From Amoeboaphelidium protococcarum (taxonomy: Eukaryota > Aphelidiomycota > Aphelidea): 64,000 nucleotides of DNA. The first letter of the stretch is position 1; every line of letters begins with the position of its first letter. A program made the translations under genes and the position numbers. The notes under the pieces were generated by a model. It did no database searches and was not told the origin of the DNA. It saw only the letters and a list, made by a program, of their open reading frames with translations. The stretch covers positions 1,488,001-1,552,000 of the forward strand of contig JALECJ010000020.1 of assembly GCA_023515745.1 (NCBI GenBank), given 5' to 3'. Shown here piece after piece: positions 24,466 through 36,366 of the stretch.

Positions 24466-26106
24466 ATGCCAGCTGTGAAAAGCCAAGATCTGTGCACCAA
24501 AATCTTTGACGATTTTTATGCCGAGCCTGGTAGTAGACAAGCTCCTAAGGCTGGCGATAATTTGTATCTTATCAATGGAGAAATTCGCTAGTGGACCGGT
24601 AAGTCCAGCCAGGTTTATTCGCCCGTTCTAGTGAAGGGACCTCCAGAGTAAAAGACACTGATAGGCTCATATGGAATGTTGACAGAGAAGGAAGCTATGG
24701 AGGCTCTGGATGCTGCTGTCAAAGCTTATGATTATGGAAGAGGTCTATGGTGTAAAATTGGTGTGAAGGGTCGTATTGCAGCAATGTCCAAGTTTGTGGA
24801 GGGCCTGAAAAAGGCTCGCGATGAAATTGTTGAAATCCTAATGTGGGAGATCTGCAAGAACAAAGAGGATGCGCAGAAGGAAGTTGACCGCACGATCACG
24901 TACATTGTCGATACTATTGCGGCTTTGAAGGCGTAGGAGAACGCAGCGTCCTCTTTTATCACAGACCAGGGTGTGACTGCGTAGATCCGCCGTGCTCCTC
25001 TGGGTGTAATGCTTTGCTCTGCTCCATAAAACTACCCGCTGAATGAGTCTTACACAACGCTTATTCCTGCTCTCTTAATGGGAAACACTGCTATTTTGAA
25101 GATTCCTCGTGTCGGAGTACTGTGCCACTATCCAACATTCAAGTTGTTTAAAGACTGTTTCCCTCCGGGTGTTGTTAATGTGTTGACAGGCAGTGGGCGT
25201 GAGATAATGCCAGCTTTGATGAAGAGCGGCCACTTGGACGGTTTCGCTCTGATCGGAACTTCTTCGGCGGCTGACAGTTTGCTGAAACATCACCCAAAGC
25301 CACATCGTTTGAAGGTTGTGCTCGGATTGGAGGCAAAGAATCCTGCGATTGTCCTGCCTGATGCCGACTTGAATGATGTTGCAGTTCCTGAGTGTGTTCT
25401 TGGGTCATTCTCTTACATGGGCTAGCGTTGTACTGCAATTAAGCTGATATTCGTCCATGAGTCTATTCATCAGTCGTTCGTGGAAAAGTTTGCCGCAGCT
25501 GTGGATAGATTACCTATTGGCTGTCCATGGGTGCAGAATGTGAAAGTCACTCCAATCGCTGAAGAGGGAAAGATTGAGTACTTGTAAGGCCTGGTGGATG
25601 ATGCATTGTCTAATGGTGCGTCTATTGCTAATAAACAGCGAGGTGGCAAGTTTGATAGAACATTTTACGCGCCGACTGTGCTGACTGATGTTACAAAGTC
25701 GATGAGAATTTACTTTGAGGAGCAATTTGGTCCTATTGTACCGATCGTTAAGTATAAAGATCACAAGGAGATCTTCGATTATTTGGCAGAATCCTAATAT
25801 GGGCAGTAGGCTTCTATTTTTGGTTAGAAGGACACCAGACTAATTTCTGAACTGGTGGATGATTTGGTGCATCAAGTTAGCCGCGTGAATATAAATAGTC
25901 AATGTTAGCGTGGGCCTGATAGCTTTCCGTTTACTGGACGCAAAGATTCTGCAATTGGAACGTTGTCTGTTACTGATGCTTTAAGAGCATTCTCCATCCG
26001 TTCTGTAGTGGCCACCAAAGTTGACAAGGAGGTGAATAAGTAGATTTTTGAAGACATTGTCAAGACTAATTCCTCCAAATTTTTGCGCATGGAACATTTG
26101 TTTTGA
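24466..26106 (+). CDS. NADP-dependent non-phosphorylating GAPDH-like aldehyde dehydrogenase
   Basis: 546 residues, slightly longer than a typical aldehyde dehydrogenase. Seen in order: the start of the NAD(P)-binding domain with [20 protein letters not shown] and [21 protein letters not shown], then [16 protein letters not shown] (general-base Glu) and the nucleophile Cys in MGQRCTAIK. C-terminally [13 protein letters not shown] and [20 protein letters not shown] complete the fold. The pattern GLEAKNP with [11 protein letters not shown] is closest to the GapN/ALDH11 group, which oxidises glyceraldehyde-3-phosphate straight to 3-phosphoglycerate and makes NADPH. That substrate is family inference. 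No targeting peptide is obvious. The Gln before the catalytic Cys pair is TAG. Confidence 0.88.
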
Positions 26107-26186
26107 ATGATTTTGAATTGAATTAAGAATTTTATGAATTTCCCTAATGACTTGGTTTCTTTTTCACTTCAATCGTTGTGGTATAA

Positions 26187-27612
26187 TCATTACTCCATTA
26201 GATCAATAGTGTTGATTTGCAAAGCATGTTGCTTGATGTGATCATCCCAGTACAACTTGACGTTCATTTTGGCGTGTTTGAACGTCAAAACTTCTTCCAA
26301 ATTGACTAGATCTACGCGGCTCAACTGCAAAAATTGCATGGCATTGTTAATTCCAAGCAGCAGCAACGAGGCTTAAGCAGATACATACGGATCAGTCACA
26401 GATCCGCTTTTGTCAGCCACTGTCATTCTGATGCGCAAATATCTACGCGGATTAGTCTTTGCAGATTTTGACTTGTCCACACAGTTGTCACAAGTGTACT
26501 TGAATTGACTCTGAACCGCGTAAGTCTTCTGGCAGCATAAGCTACACAAACAAATAGGTGATCGATATATAATACTATGATTTTTAAAAAGCATACCAGT
26601 ATGACTTTAAACAATCCAGCAATTAAATTCTTGTTATTATGATTTTAATGTTGAAAGAGCGCGTCTCGAAGGGGCTCAACTTTTAAGCAGCATTCTCAAT
26701 GTCATGTAAATACATACATTTTTCGTTAAGATTCTTAGAAAGATCATTGAAGCTATTCATTCTGGAAATGCATGCTTAACTAGAGAGCTGATCCTACTTG
26801 TCAATCCAAATTCCAAATTAGCACTTGTCATGCAAGAAACTATTAGACGAATCTTCAGTTGGACTGGGATTTTAAGCATCACTCAAATGGACACATTGCA
26901 GCAGTGAAGCAAATTCATACAGCGAAGAGAATTGGGCATTATCAGGACATATCTCAACAACAGTGTCATTCGTAATTAGAAGTTGCGGTAAAGGTCCGCA
27001 AGAAGCCACATCAACTAGCTAAATATTGTGAAGACAAACCACTGAGTACTGAGTTATTGTTGATAAGTTTGTTAAATGGTCGTCAGTGTCAGCAAGTCTA
27101 ACTATAGACACCGACCCAGTATCATCATTCAATACGCCAGCTTATACATATTGATCAGTCGCATTCACAGCCACATTGCTAGATATCTTTGTCAGCACAC
27201 CAACAACATTAACAGCCTATGAAACAGACGCGTCCATCTCTCGCACCAACTCAAACAAATCACCAATCGATGTGAAACAAGAGCACGGCAATGATCTGGT
27301 GAACTTGGTACAATCTGAAGGATACAGTTCGAGCTCTGCCACTGACCATTGAGCTTTGGCGTGCTTTTGATTGTCTCTCTCATACACCGACACTAAATTC
27401 AATGCAATTACACGATTAATCTACAGAAATAATGATTATTCAGTTCGTCAGCATAACAGTAGAATAGCTCTTACCATTTCTTTTAAAGGACTTAAATGCT
27501 TGCTTGTCTTGTTAAAATGAATATGAAGAATATCTGTATCATCCTTGATGACAATATTTCCACGGTTGTTTGCAGAATTTGTTGCTATAACGCGTCCTTC
27601 CACCCTTTGCAT
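26187..27612 (-). CDS. OB-fold single-strand DNA-binding protein, RPA1/MEIOB-like
   Basis: 438 residues from three exons (27475-27612, 26597-27420, 26187-26541) with introns of 54 and 55 nt ending CTGTAG and TGTGTAG. A short N-terminal OB-like segment (VEGRVIATNSANNRGNIVIK) leads to a second one (VNVVGVLTKISSN, then DDTGSVSIVRL). After that comes a C-terminal four-Cys element (YCLCCQKTYAVQSQFKYTCD, then NC) followed by RRYLRIRMTVADKSGSV, the arrangement of the RPA1 C-terminal zinc OB-fold. Overall order and length are nearest to MEIOB, which binds single-stranded DNA in meiotic recombination; a divergent RPA1 paralogue is the alternative. The start at 27612 is the first Met of the open frame, but an upstream exon is possible. 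It converges on the aldehyde dehydrogenase gene with 80 bp between them. Confidence 0.65.
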
Positions 27613-27875
27613 GACTTTGTTACACTAGTTTTGGTTAATGTATCAGTGTTTCGAGGCTCAAGAAGAAACAGAACATGAAACAAGATGACACGGCTCGTAA
27701 GAAACATCAACCGGTTTGAAACTTTTGAAACAATCATTTATATCTCAATGAGTGAAGCCGCGCTTAGTTCATTCAAAGCCTGTTGCAGAATTTCACAACC
27801 TTATTAAAGCTCAGTAAATTTGATAAATAGCCATTTACTCTCCTAATAGTAGTTATCAGACTATTACAGTAGAGA

Positions 27876-28274
27876 TCAACTGTATCTTTCGCTTGTGAAA
27901 CCTTTAGTTCTCTAAACAATCTGATTAACGTTATTTAGAGAAGCCGCAACAACTTAAGTACAACAATTATATAGACCTATTGCGCACCATAGGAACAAAG
28001 AGCCCTCAAGGAATACATCGCTTACAATCAGGCTTTCAATGAGAAACACTTCGCCTAACGACTTAAAGCCTAGACGCGCCCAAGATTTTAAATATGCATG
28101 ATGTAAAGCTGGATCTACAATTGACTCTGTGTCATTCAACGACAATCCTTCTTGTACTAAATGTGCCTGCCTACTAAGCTGTAAATCATGGCATGCAACT
28201 CGATATGCGTGACATACAAGACATTAAAACAAGATAGCCGCGTGCAATAAATTTATTCTACCATTCAACTAACA
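27876..28274 (-). other. open frame continuing past the TGA of the upstream small gene
   Basis: Directly after the TGA at 28275-28277 the same frame stays open for about 130 codons to another TGA at 27876. It includes HAYLKSWARLGFKSLGEVFL. I find no intron that removes the TGA with a normal length. It may be a missed exon, a separate decayed gene or chance. Confidence 0.25.
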
Positions 28275-28640
28275 TCATATTTCAAACATACTAAGCATTA
28301 TTAGATCAGCCTTTTCTGGTTCAATGTACCGTTTATTAAGGGCAGTTTAAATTGCGTTGCCATTCTTGTTCTTTCTGGACTACTGAAGTACACCACTTAA
28401 AGAGCCTTCGACATTTTACAGAGGTTGAGCTATTTGGTTAAAATCAGGTGCGGCGACAGCGAAGCCTTCCTTCAGTTTAAATAACACATTGCCAAGTGTC
28501 CGATTAAAAATTGATGTCTTTATCATCATTGCCTCAATATCAGTAATATTTACTGGAATGTGGTGAAAATCACAGATAAAAAATGGGTGGATTGAGCCAA
28601 GCATCTATTTAAAGTGAGCGAGCACAGTAATTGGCTGCAT
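28275..28640 (-). CDS. hypothetical 121-residue protein
   Basis: I do not recognise this protein. The frame runs from ATG at 28640 to TGA at 28275 and begins MQPITVLAHFKQMLGSIHPF, followed by CDFHHIPVNITDIEAMMIKT. It looks globular and cytosolic, with no signal peptide or membrane segment; the second half is polar with Gln-rich QNVEGSLSGVLQQSRKNKNG. Length and composition would suit a subunit of a larger complex, but this is a guess. The frame is also open upstream of the Met, so the start may be earlier. See the continuation of the frame beyond the stop. Confidence 0.45.
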
Positions 28641-28931
28641 ATGCTGTTAGTTGATTGGCAATCATTAGTTGTTGCTGAAATTTGTTCTATTTTGAATTTT
28701 CGATACACAACGAGCTATGTGGACATAACGTATTTGGTAGATGTTAAGAGTCTTTGTGTTCATTGAATGATAAAGATTATTGGCTTGAAATAGTCGAGTC
28801 CAGCGACTTAAATGAATCACGCGTTTTTCACATAAGCTGAGCATGCGTTATCGTGATGATAGACAAGTTGACACCAATAACGAGAGTATAGATATTCATG
28901 AAATCTTATTGACATAATGTTCGATCATTAC

Positions 28932-30284
28932 TCATGCTCCCTCAAACTCGTATACAGCGATGGTGTTGGAGCCATAACAAGGGATGATCACGTCAGAACG
29001 ACCATTACCATCCAGATCATTGACAAAAACGCCCCCAACTGTGCCTTTGCAGTCATGAATTTCAACATGATCGTAGCTCCACTTTTTACCAGAATTACGG
29101 GGAACCAGCAAATGAGCACGCTAGTCATCATCGCCCGAGATCAAAATATAAGGGCGCTTCTGTGACTTCAAAGGCTTAAACACTACTTGACTACCAGGTG
29201 CGCCAGGAGAAGGATTAAATATGCTGGCTCGCAATTTGAACTTATCAGACAGAACATGACGCTCAAAGACTAAGCCGTTCATGAAGTTGGAGATTGGGCT
29301 ACCGCTCTCAAAGACAATCTGATCAGAAGTAGCCGGCTTAATCACATCATAAGCAAACATCTAAGGCTTGGGTCCCTTCTTGCCATCCTAGTGATTACCA
29401 ACAACAAGTTGCAGGCTACCATCATTAAACAAGTCAGCAATTGTGATATCAAACGCAGCTCCTAGAGTATCATCAATGACGCGCTGTCTTACTAGATCAG
29501 TTTTCGTCCAGTCACCCTAAGGATCCTCAGTCCACTAAAGGATCAACTTTTTACCAAAAAACTCAGGAATGATAAACTCCATAATACCATCACCATTCAG
29601 ATCAATAGGTACGAAGAAACAGTCACAGCCCGGTGCAATTAGGTGTTCAACATAAGAGCCATCTGACTTTTTGTCCAAATAGATCATCTCACCAGAACCA
29701 CTATCAAAAATACCTTTACGCCCGCGACAAGTTACGAGTCTCTTACCATCATCTGACTCACTCAGTGATGGTGGCGCAATCTGGACAACTGATGAGCGAT
29801 GGAAAAATCCCTTGTCGTTGCCAATCAGTTCCTTCCATTGGGCTGACTTACCTGACTTGAACTACTTCAAGTCGAGTACAGACACATGGCCCTTCTTGCC
29901 AGGAACCAAAAAGCCACCCGCAGCAATGAGCTGACCATCTTCAGTCAGTTCCACCTCATTGGGCCAAGTCAACTGGCGATCGCCCAACAGCTGGGCGTCT
30001 AATGACACGGAGGATCCGCGCTTAGCCTTGAACAATTTAGTGCCAATATCTTCCACCATCCAGACACCATCTGGCGACTTTCTAAATGGCAGCGAAACAC
30101 CAAACGTGGAAATTAGCATATCGAACGAGCCATTATTCAGCGGGTTTCTAACAGCGGTGACGAAGGCTGGATTATTGAAAGGAAACTCGGCAATCTTGCG
30201 CAAGTTCACGCCCTTTTCAATGCGCTTCACAGCGGATCCATCAATGGCCACCGCAGAGATTAACAAAACTAGGACTGACAACAT
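28932..30284 (-). CDS. secreted FG-GAP/VCBS-repeat protein
   Basis: 450 residues starting with a clear signal peptide (MLSVLVLLISAVAIDGSA). The mature part is a string of beta-propeller-like repeats, including FDITIADLFNDGSLQLVVGN, CDCFFVPIDLNGDGIMEFII and VGGVFVNDLDGNGRSDVIIP. The DxNxDG-type turns are the calcium-binding loops of FG-GAP repeats. No transmembrane anchor or GPI signal is seen, so a soluble extracellular or endomembrane protein is likely. Ligand and role are unknown. The gene is uninterrupted and heads away from the methyltransferase-ligase gene. Confidence 0.85.
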
Positions 30285-31342
30285 TATAGACCTTTTTAAT
30301 CAGTTGTTAGGGGATGATAGCAGAAGAAGAGGTAGACGCGATGATGAACGCGAATCGATTTTCTACAGTGTGAGAACTGATCTAAGCAAAGTGGCAGACT
30401 TATGACATCACGGCGACGAGCACGCGGTATATATGTTCATCGCTTGTTTCAAGATGATCGCTGTTTGAGTCTCCTTCATCACGATCAGTTGTAACTCAAT
30501 CAAGCTAACTTATGCGAGGACAATGAATAGAGATATTATATTTAGACAATTTCAAACGTGATTGCTGGTGGAATTTCGATCCAATTCGATAAGACAAATG
30601 GAACTGAAATGATAGAAAGCCGGAAGGCGGACCGTCCCCTCCCTACTCTCACAATAGATCAAAAGACTGGTGAAGAGATCGAAATTTTGAAAATGAATGG
30701 GCAAGTAATAACAGTCAATCTTTTAAGCTTAAGGACATGACAAAGCCGAGACTAGAATTTTAAGCTTTGTGAGGCGTCGACGCCACAGATGAAATTTCCC
30801 TTCTCGTTCGCACAGAGAAACGCGCGGACGGACGGTGCTCTGTTTCTCTCGTACAATCGCGCTGAATTGCTGGAACACTCTCACTCAGTTCCAACACTAA
30901 ACAGAATATCCTATATTGAATTCATCTCAACTCCTCTCGGGTGGACTCATAAGAATTATTATTTTACCTGCTTTGTGTGTGTGCTGACCAGTTAATTGCA
31001 CACCTAGTTTTGGAATTTAATTTATAGTGGCAGTAGTAATAAAAGTAGTATTCAATTGCAGATCTCTGTTTATACGAAGCAAAGCACTCGTCTATTTTTG
31101 GTAAGTCTCGTGCGTCCGTTTGAAGAAGTTTCAACCGTTTCTGAAAGTAAAACCGGCCAAAGTTTGTTTTTGTAGTTTATATTTCAATTGCTTGCTTGCT
31201 GGTGGAAAGTCTAAATTCTATTCATCCGTATAGAAGTATTTATTATTGCAAGTTCTGCTACTCCTAATCTCTCGTTATAGTTTGCACTCAGCTCTACATA
31301 CAGTGTCTGACTTATAACATTATTTAAGACATCCAACCAACC
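30285..31342. promoter_or_regulatory. divergent intergenic region
   Basis: 1058 bp between outward-facing starts. A 60-codon frame ending at 30740 has only a GTG start and is not convincing. Pyrimidine-rich stretches near 30800-30850 and 31080-31200 look like untranslated leader. Confidence 0.4.
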
Positions 31343-34300
31343 ATGCCTGAACCTTCTGGATACACAGCTAACTGCCATGGCAGAGTGACTGAAGAGGATT
31401 TTGAACATATGGTGCCTGCTCAGTGGTGGAAGAGTGTGTTTGCTGACGATTTGTACTTGAAGACTGACGGAGATGTTGTTGAAGATGCTGAAATTACCAA
31501 GGAAGAGTTGCGGTAAGTTTCATGTTTATGCCTACTGAGTTTGAGCTTTTCTATCGTTATTTGAAGTTGTAGAATGTTAGAGTCTAATCCAAAGATTGCG
31601 GAGATATTCTAACGTGGTAGCAAGGAAGCTTCGGTTAGCGGGGATCTTTAACACTAAAGCTGGCCTAAAGTATTGGACTTGTGTTGTGGCCAAGGTAAGT
31701 TGAACTTATTTTCGTAATGAGTTTCGAATTGATCTTTACCATTTCGATTTGTAGGTCGTCATACGTTATTGCTGGCCGAGCGTTATCCTAACTTGCGTCT
31801 GTATGGTCATGACTAGTCTGCGTATCTAATTTCGCTCGCTAGAGAACGTGCTACCAACTTACCTGATGCTCCGTATCGTCAGAATGTGCCCACCTTTACT
31901 GTAGGAGACTGCAGGAATGTGCCTTATGACAGCAACGACTTTGACTTTGTTATGGTCATGGGAAATAGCTTTGGTTATTTCAGTGCAAATGACCGTATGG
32001 AAGTTGACTTTACTGACGATTTCGCCAAGGATCCTGTTGAGACGGTGGTTGATCATGGAGATGAAGGAGACAGGGCCGTGCTGAGGGAAATTAACAGAAT
32101 GTTGAAGATTGATGGTAAGATGGTGCTCGATCTCGTCGATGGTGACTACATGCGACAGCATTATAGTCCTCGTTCTTGGGAGTGGATCGATGACAAGACT
32201 TTTGTGTGTCGTGAGAGAGTGCTGTCCAAGGACAAGAAGCGTCTTCACTCAAGAGAAGTTGTGACTATGGTGAATCGTGGTGTGGTCAGGGATCAATTCT
32301 ACAGTGAGCGTCTGTATAGTAGAAGTGAATTGATCTCCATCTTGAATGAGGCTGGTTTCCAGATTGATACTGACCAGGCTGCCGTGGTACAGGATGGAGT
32401 CAACACTGTGACTGCTGCGAAAGAGATGAGCCAGCGTGGTTAGGATTTGGGCATGATGGAGCAGCGTTTGCTTATCCAAGCTACCAAGATTCAGAATCAT
32501 CCTCGAGCCATAAGCAAGAGAAAGAAGGGATCCGTCAAAGGCCGCACCCAAGCTCCTCACCCGTAAATGTCTGCCGAGAATGCTCAGGCTGTTAGGGAAT
32601 GGATTGAGCGCCTCAGCTTGCAGGAGATGAATTCTGGCTTTGAAAATGATTTGCAATCCATCGAGTATAAGAAGGCTGTGATTGAGTGGATTGAGTCCTG
32701 CACGAATGGAGCCGATTCTACGGATACTTCTAGTGTTGATAGTTTAAAGTACAACAATGGTGCCAACTGTGATTATAATGGTGCCGGTCATGGATAGCAG
32801 TTTTAGATGGATTAGAATGGTGCGAATGGTAATCAAGCATCTACTAACAATGTTCTTCGCGAGTGGATTGACCGGGTCATTCTACCACCATCGTCGCATA
32901 TTGAACCTCCATCTAGCTCTGTTAGTTATAGCGCCAAGGCAAAGACGATTACTTTGGCTACTCCTTCACTGTACCATTTGCTGCCTCCGCCGCCTTTTCC
33001 AAACCATCAACTTTCCGTGTTACTGGGAGATGTGTCTCTCCCTTGTCGTGATAAACTGCATGGTAGATGGAATGAGGAGGATCTGGTCACTAGACGAAAG
33101 ATGATTGATGCGCTTCTAGATTGTGGTTATGATGCCTCCTAGATTACTGTCTATGAGTCCCATCGTGATTTGGTCACCCGTCTGACTGTGCGTCCTCCTA
33201 GCTTTATTTTGAATTTGTGCGATGAAGGATTTTTGAACGATGCTCACAAAGAGCTTCACATTGCCTCCTTCCTGGAGATGTGTGGCATACCTTACAGTGG
33301 AGCTAATCCTGTGAGTTTGGGTGTCTGTTATGATAAGGGATTTGTCAATGCTACAGCCTCCAAGCTTGGTATCAGCGTTCCTCAGGAGACTCACATTATT
33401 TTGCCAGAATCGGTTGACACCAAAGACGTTTAGTTGGAAGATATTGTGAGATTGATCGAGGCAGAAGATCAGGCTGGTAACATTCGCTATCCTGCTTTTG
33501 TTAAGCCAATGAAGGGTGACAACTCGCTGGGAATCACCTCAAAATCTATCTGCTATAACAAACATGATTTGGCCGTGTATGTCCTGTCTTTGGTTAGTAC
33601 GTACGGTTTAAAGTAATTTATAATTTAAGAGTATTTGACTGGTACCGAATATTCCGTCGGTGTGATTGGAAATCCCGAGACTGGTTTCCATTTCTTCCCA
33701 ATTTTGCAGGTTGATTATTCCAAGGTGGTTTAGGGAGGTCTGGAACCGATTTTGGGCTGGGAATCCAAGTGGGATCCATCGTCCCCATACTGGACTGATG
33801 TTGATTTCTATCCCGCCAAAAGAATCCCGAGTCCAAAGCTGTCAAGCTGTAATTCACCATGTGGCCTTAAGAATGGCGGAGTCTCATTGGGACAGCAGCA
33901 GCAGTAGTAGTAACAAAATTGTGCCTCATCAACTCAACGAAGAATATTCAAGAGTGGCGGTCTAACTCTTGAAGAGGAGGAGGAGTTGAAGCGTGCATGC
34001 ACTATCCTGTTTGAACGCTTTGGCTGTAGAGATTATGCTCGTTTTGACTGGAGGGCTGACCGCGAGATTTTGTATGATGTTGAGACTGGCGATTTGTTTA
34101 ATGTTGCGAACAATAGTAATGGAGTAGTAGTAGGTGGAGATTAGTCTGCGCCTAACAATATAACTATTACAACTCAAGGTGTATAGATTGCGGTAGAAAC
34201 CTCCGCTCAGAGTTCAAGTGAGAACAAGGATGAGATCAAGTCACTGGTTATGGACAATTCTACAGAATCTTCATTGAGCGTTACTCCCGATGTTAGACTC

Positions 34301-34687
34301 GACATGTCTGATTCTGGCCATGGTAGCGTTAGTTCTGTTCGCTCGCCCTCGTCTGTTATTGATTCTGCTTCTGTCGGATAGGCTAGTGGGTATGAGCATG
34401 GTGCATCTGCGAGGAAACACGCTCCTAAACGTTCCATCAAGCTTCTCGAGGTCAATCCTAATCCAGGCTGGTGCTGGGATGGTAAATTGGCCAAGATGGC
34501 TGCATTTGAAGGCATGTCTTACCCGGATCTGCTGAAATGCATTCTATGGGCATCCTGGGAGAGATCGTTTGGCCATTCCAAAGGCGAAGGAAGAAGACTG
34601 CTCGCCGACTGGTGTGCCAATGCTATCCGCGGCGAACGTGTCTCCATGTCCATGTCGGGATCCAAGTAATAACAGCCGCAGCAGTGA
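31343..34687 (+). CDS. methyltransferase fused to D-Ala-D-Ala-ligase-like ATP-grasp domain
   Basis: 1074 residues from three exons (31343-31512, 31573-31694, 31755-34687); both introns are 60 nt, GTAAG...TGTAG. Residues about 90-330 are a class I SAM methyltransferase: motif I VLDLCCGQGRHTLLL, then LYGHDQSAYLISLAR and DFDFVMVMGNSFGYF. A Gln/Asn-rich linker follows. From about 510 an ATP-grasp ligase domain shows CDEGFLNDAHKELHIASFLE, IPYSGANP, KPMKGDNSLGI, EYLTGTEYSVGVIG, RFGCRDYARFDWR and, after a 110-residue Ser/Gln-rich insert, LLEVNPNPGW. ATP-grasp enzymes of this group join an acyl group to an amine through an acyl phosphate. The fusion suggests two steps on one substrate, which I cannot name. 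It ends in a short Gln-rich tail. Confidence 0.88.
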
Positions 34688-36366
34688 CAACTTGTATCTT
34701 CTTTGCATACTTGTAGACATAGAAGGAGTAGTAGTAGTAGTAACGGTTAGACTGAGGATAATGCTGTGTCCATGTATACGAAGTTATTTGATGATTGAAT
34801 TTATATTGTGTAAATTCAAGCGCAGTGTACGATAAGTTGCTCTCCTTTACTTTTTGTTTCACCGTTGTCTTATCAATGGAATCGCGTTTGATATCTTGAT
34901 CATATCTTATGGTATGGTTGCTACACTTTCAACTACAGTAATCCCCGGTCAGTACTGTAACTGGGTCCATCCAATCATCGCATCGTTGTTGAGGCTGTTT
35001 CATCACGCCGGCCGGCTTGTGACTCGTAATTGTGACCGTCCCTCTTCTCGTTTCTCTCTTCTTTCCATCACTCTTGATCAGTGCAGAGTAATGTGAAATA
35101 ATCAATTTTGAACCTTACTTATATCAACAGGCCCATAACATAATAATGAGTACAAAATGGATATAGCTTTGCAATGAAATGACCGGCCACCAATGGTATT
35201 GAAAAATTTGGATACTAATTTTTGATGTGTGTAGTTTGCCTAGAGATTTTTAACGTTATTCATTGTTGTTGTTAGTTGCCTAGAGAGACTTGATTTGTAT
35301 TGTTGTTGTTGTTGTTGTATATGATTGTTAGTAAAGGTAATTATTATTATTTATCACTATATCTAATGCATGTATGGTAATATGAATGGGGAATATGTAG
35401 TTTGCCGGTTTTTGTTTCGCTTTGCTCTCCTTGTCTCTGATATACTATTACATCACTAGTAGTTGATCGGTTCATATATATTACATACACCACATTGCTG
35501 GAGTCCATCGATGCCGTGACTATTCTGCACTATCAGATTTAGTATCAACTCGGATAAGATGATGAACGCAGGTTGCTCCATTTTATAGCAATGTCTATCT
35601 ATCTATATGTCTGTCTTGTTGTTGTTGTCAGAGTGTCACTTGCTTGCTTGCTCGATTCTCTCTGCTGTATCACCACCATCTCATCATGATCTTTGTTGTC
35701 GCAGTCGTTACTCTTTGGACTCTATTTCCTATATGTTGTTCACTCAGTTTATTCTGTAAGTATATTATTTAGTTATCTGTCCTTATCACAAATGGCTGTG
35801 TAATCAGTAATGTGTGTAGTTTATTCATCATCAGGTTCCAGTCTAATCAATTACTATCGGCGACGACGTTTATTATACATTTATACACAAGGTGTGGAGG
35901 TAGAGTGAGTTATTTGGCTCTTAGTTTCGCGTTTACAAGTACCAAGGCTTGCGAGATTATTATCATCATCATTGTTGTGGGAGATTTTGTCGACATATCA
36001 ATCATCAATCAGTCAGTCATTTATAGAGTCTGCAATGGAACATCACCATATTATCTAATTCACTCCAGTCTACAGTCTGTGAAACACTATTGTCTTGCTG
36101 TTATTCTATATTCATCTGTTGTCATCATCATCATTGTTATTTTGTTGTAGATGCTTATTATTTTGGTATTATCTGTTAGATATTACTATTGCCTAGAGAT
36201 TAAAGGTAAGATTTTATGCTTTAACTGTTGGTAGCTGGTCATTTCATTGCATTGCTATCACATCTCATCATCCTTCTGTACATCAACCAAATTCGCATAT
36301 ACACAAGTAAAGGTAAGAGTTAAACTCTAATGTTCTTGTATTGTCATATCATTCCTTATTCTGTTG
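34688..36366. other. long repeat-rich intergenic region
   Basis: 1.7 kb, AT-rich, with (GTT)n at 35301-35318, TTGCTTGC and TCTATCTATC short repeats, and CAT/ATC runs. Two intron-like GTAAG...AG pairs occur near 36205-36370, so an upstream exon of the next gene may lie here. I see no recognisable coding sequence. Confidence 0.4.

Noticed and set aside
29959-30405. 148-codon plus-strand frame over the FG-GAP gene
   Set aside because: Antisense shadow of the signal peptide and first repeats of the minus-strand gene.
30558-30740. 60-codon frame ending GQVITVNLLSLRT
   Set aside because: No ATG in frame, no splice partner found and no recognised domain.
35812-36150. 112-codon hydrophobic frame in the repeat-rich gap
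   Set aside because: Composition follows ATC/ATT repeats and no start context or domain supports it. The gap also contains simple repeats.
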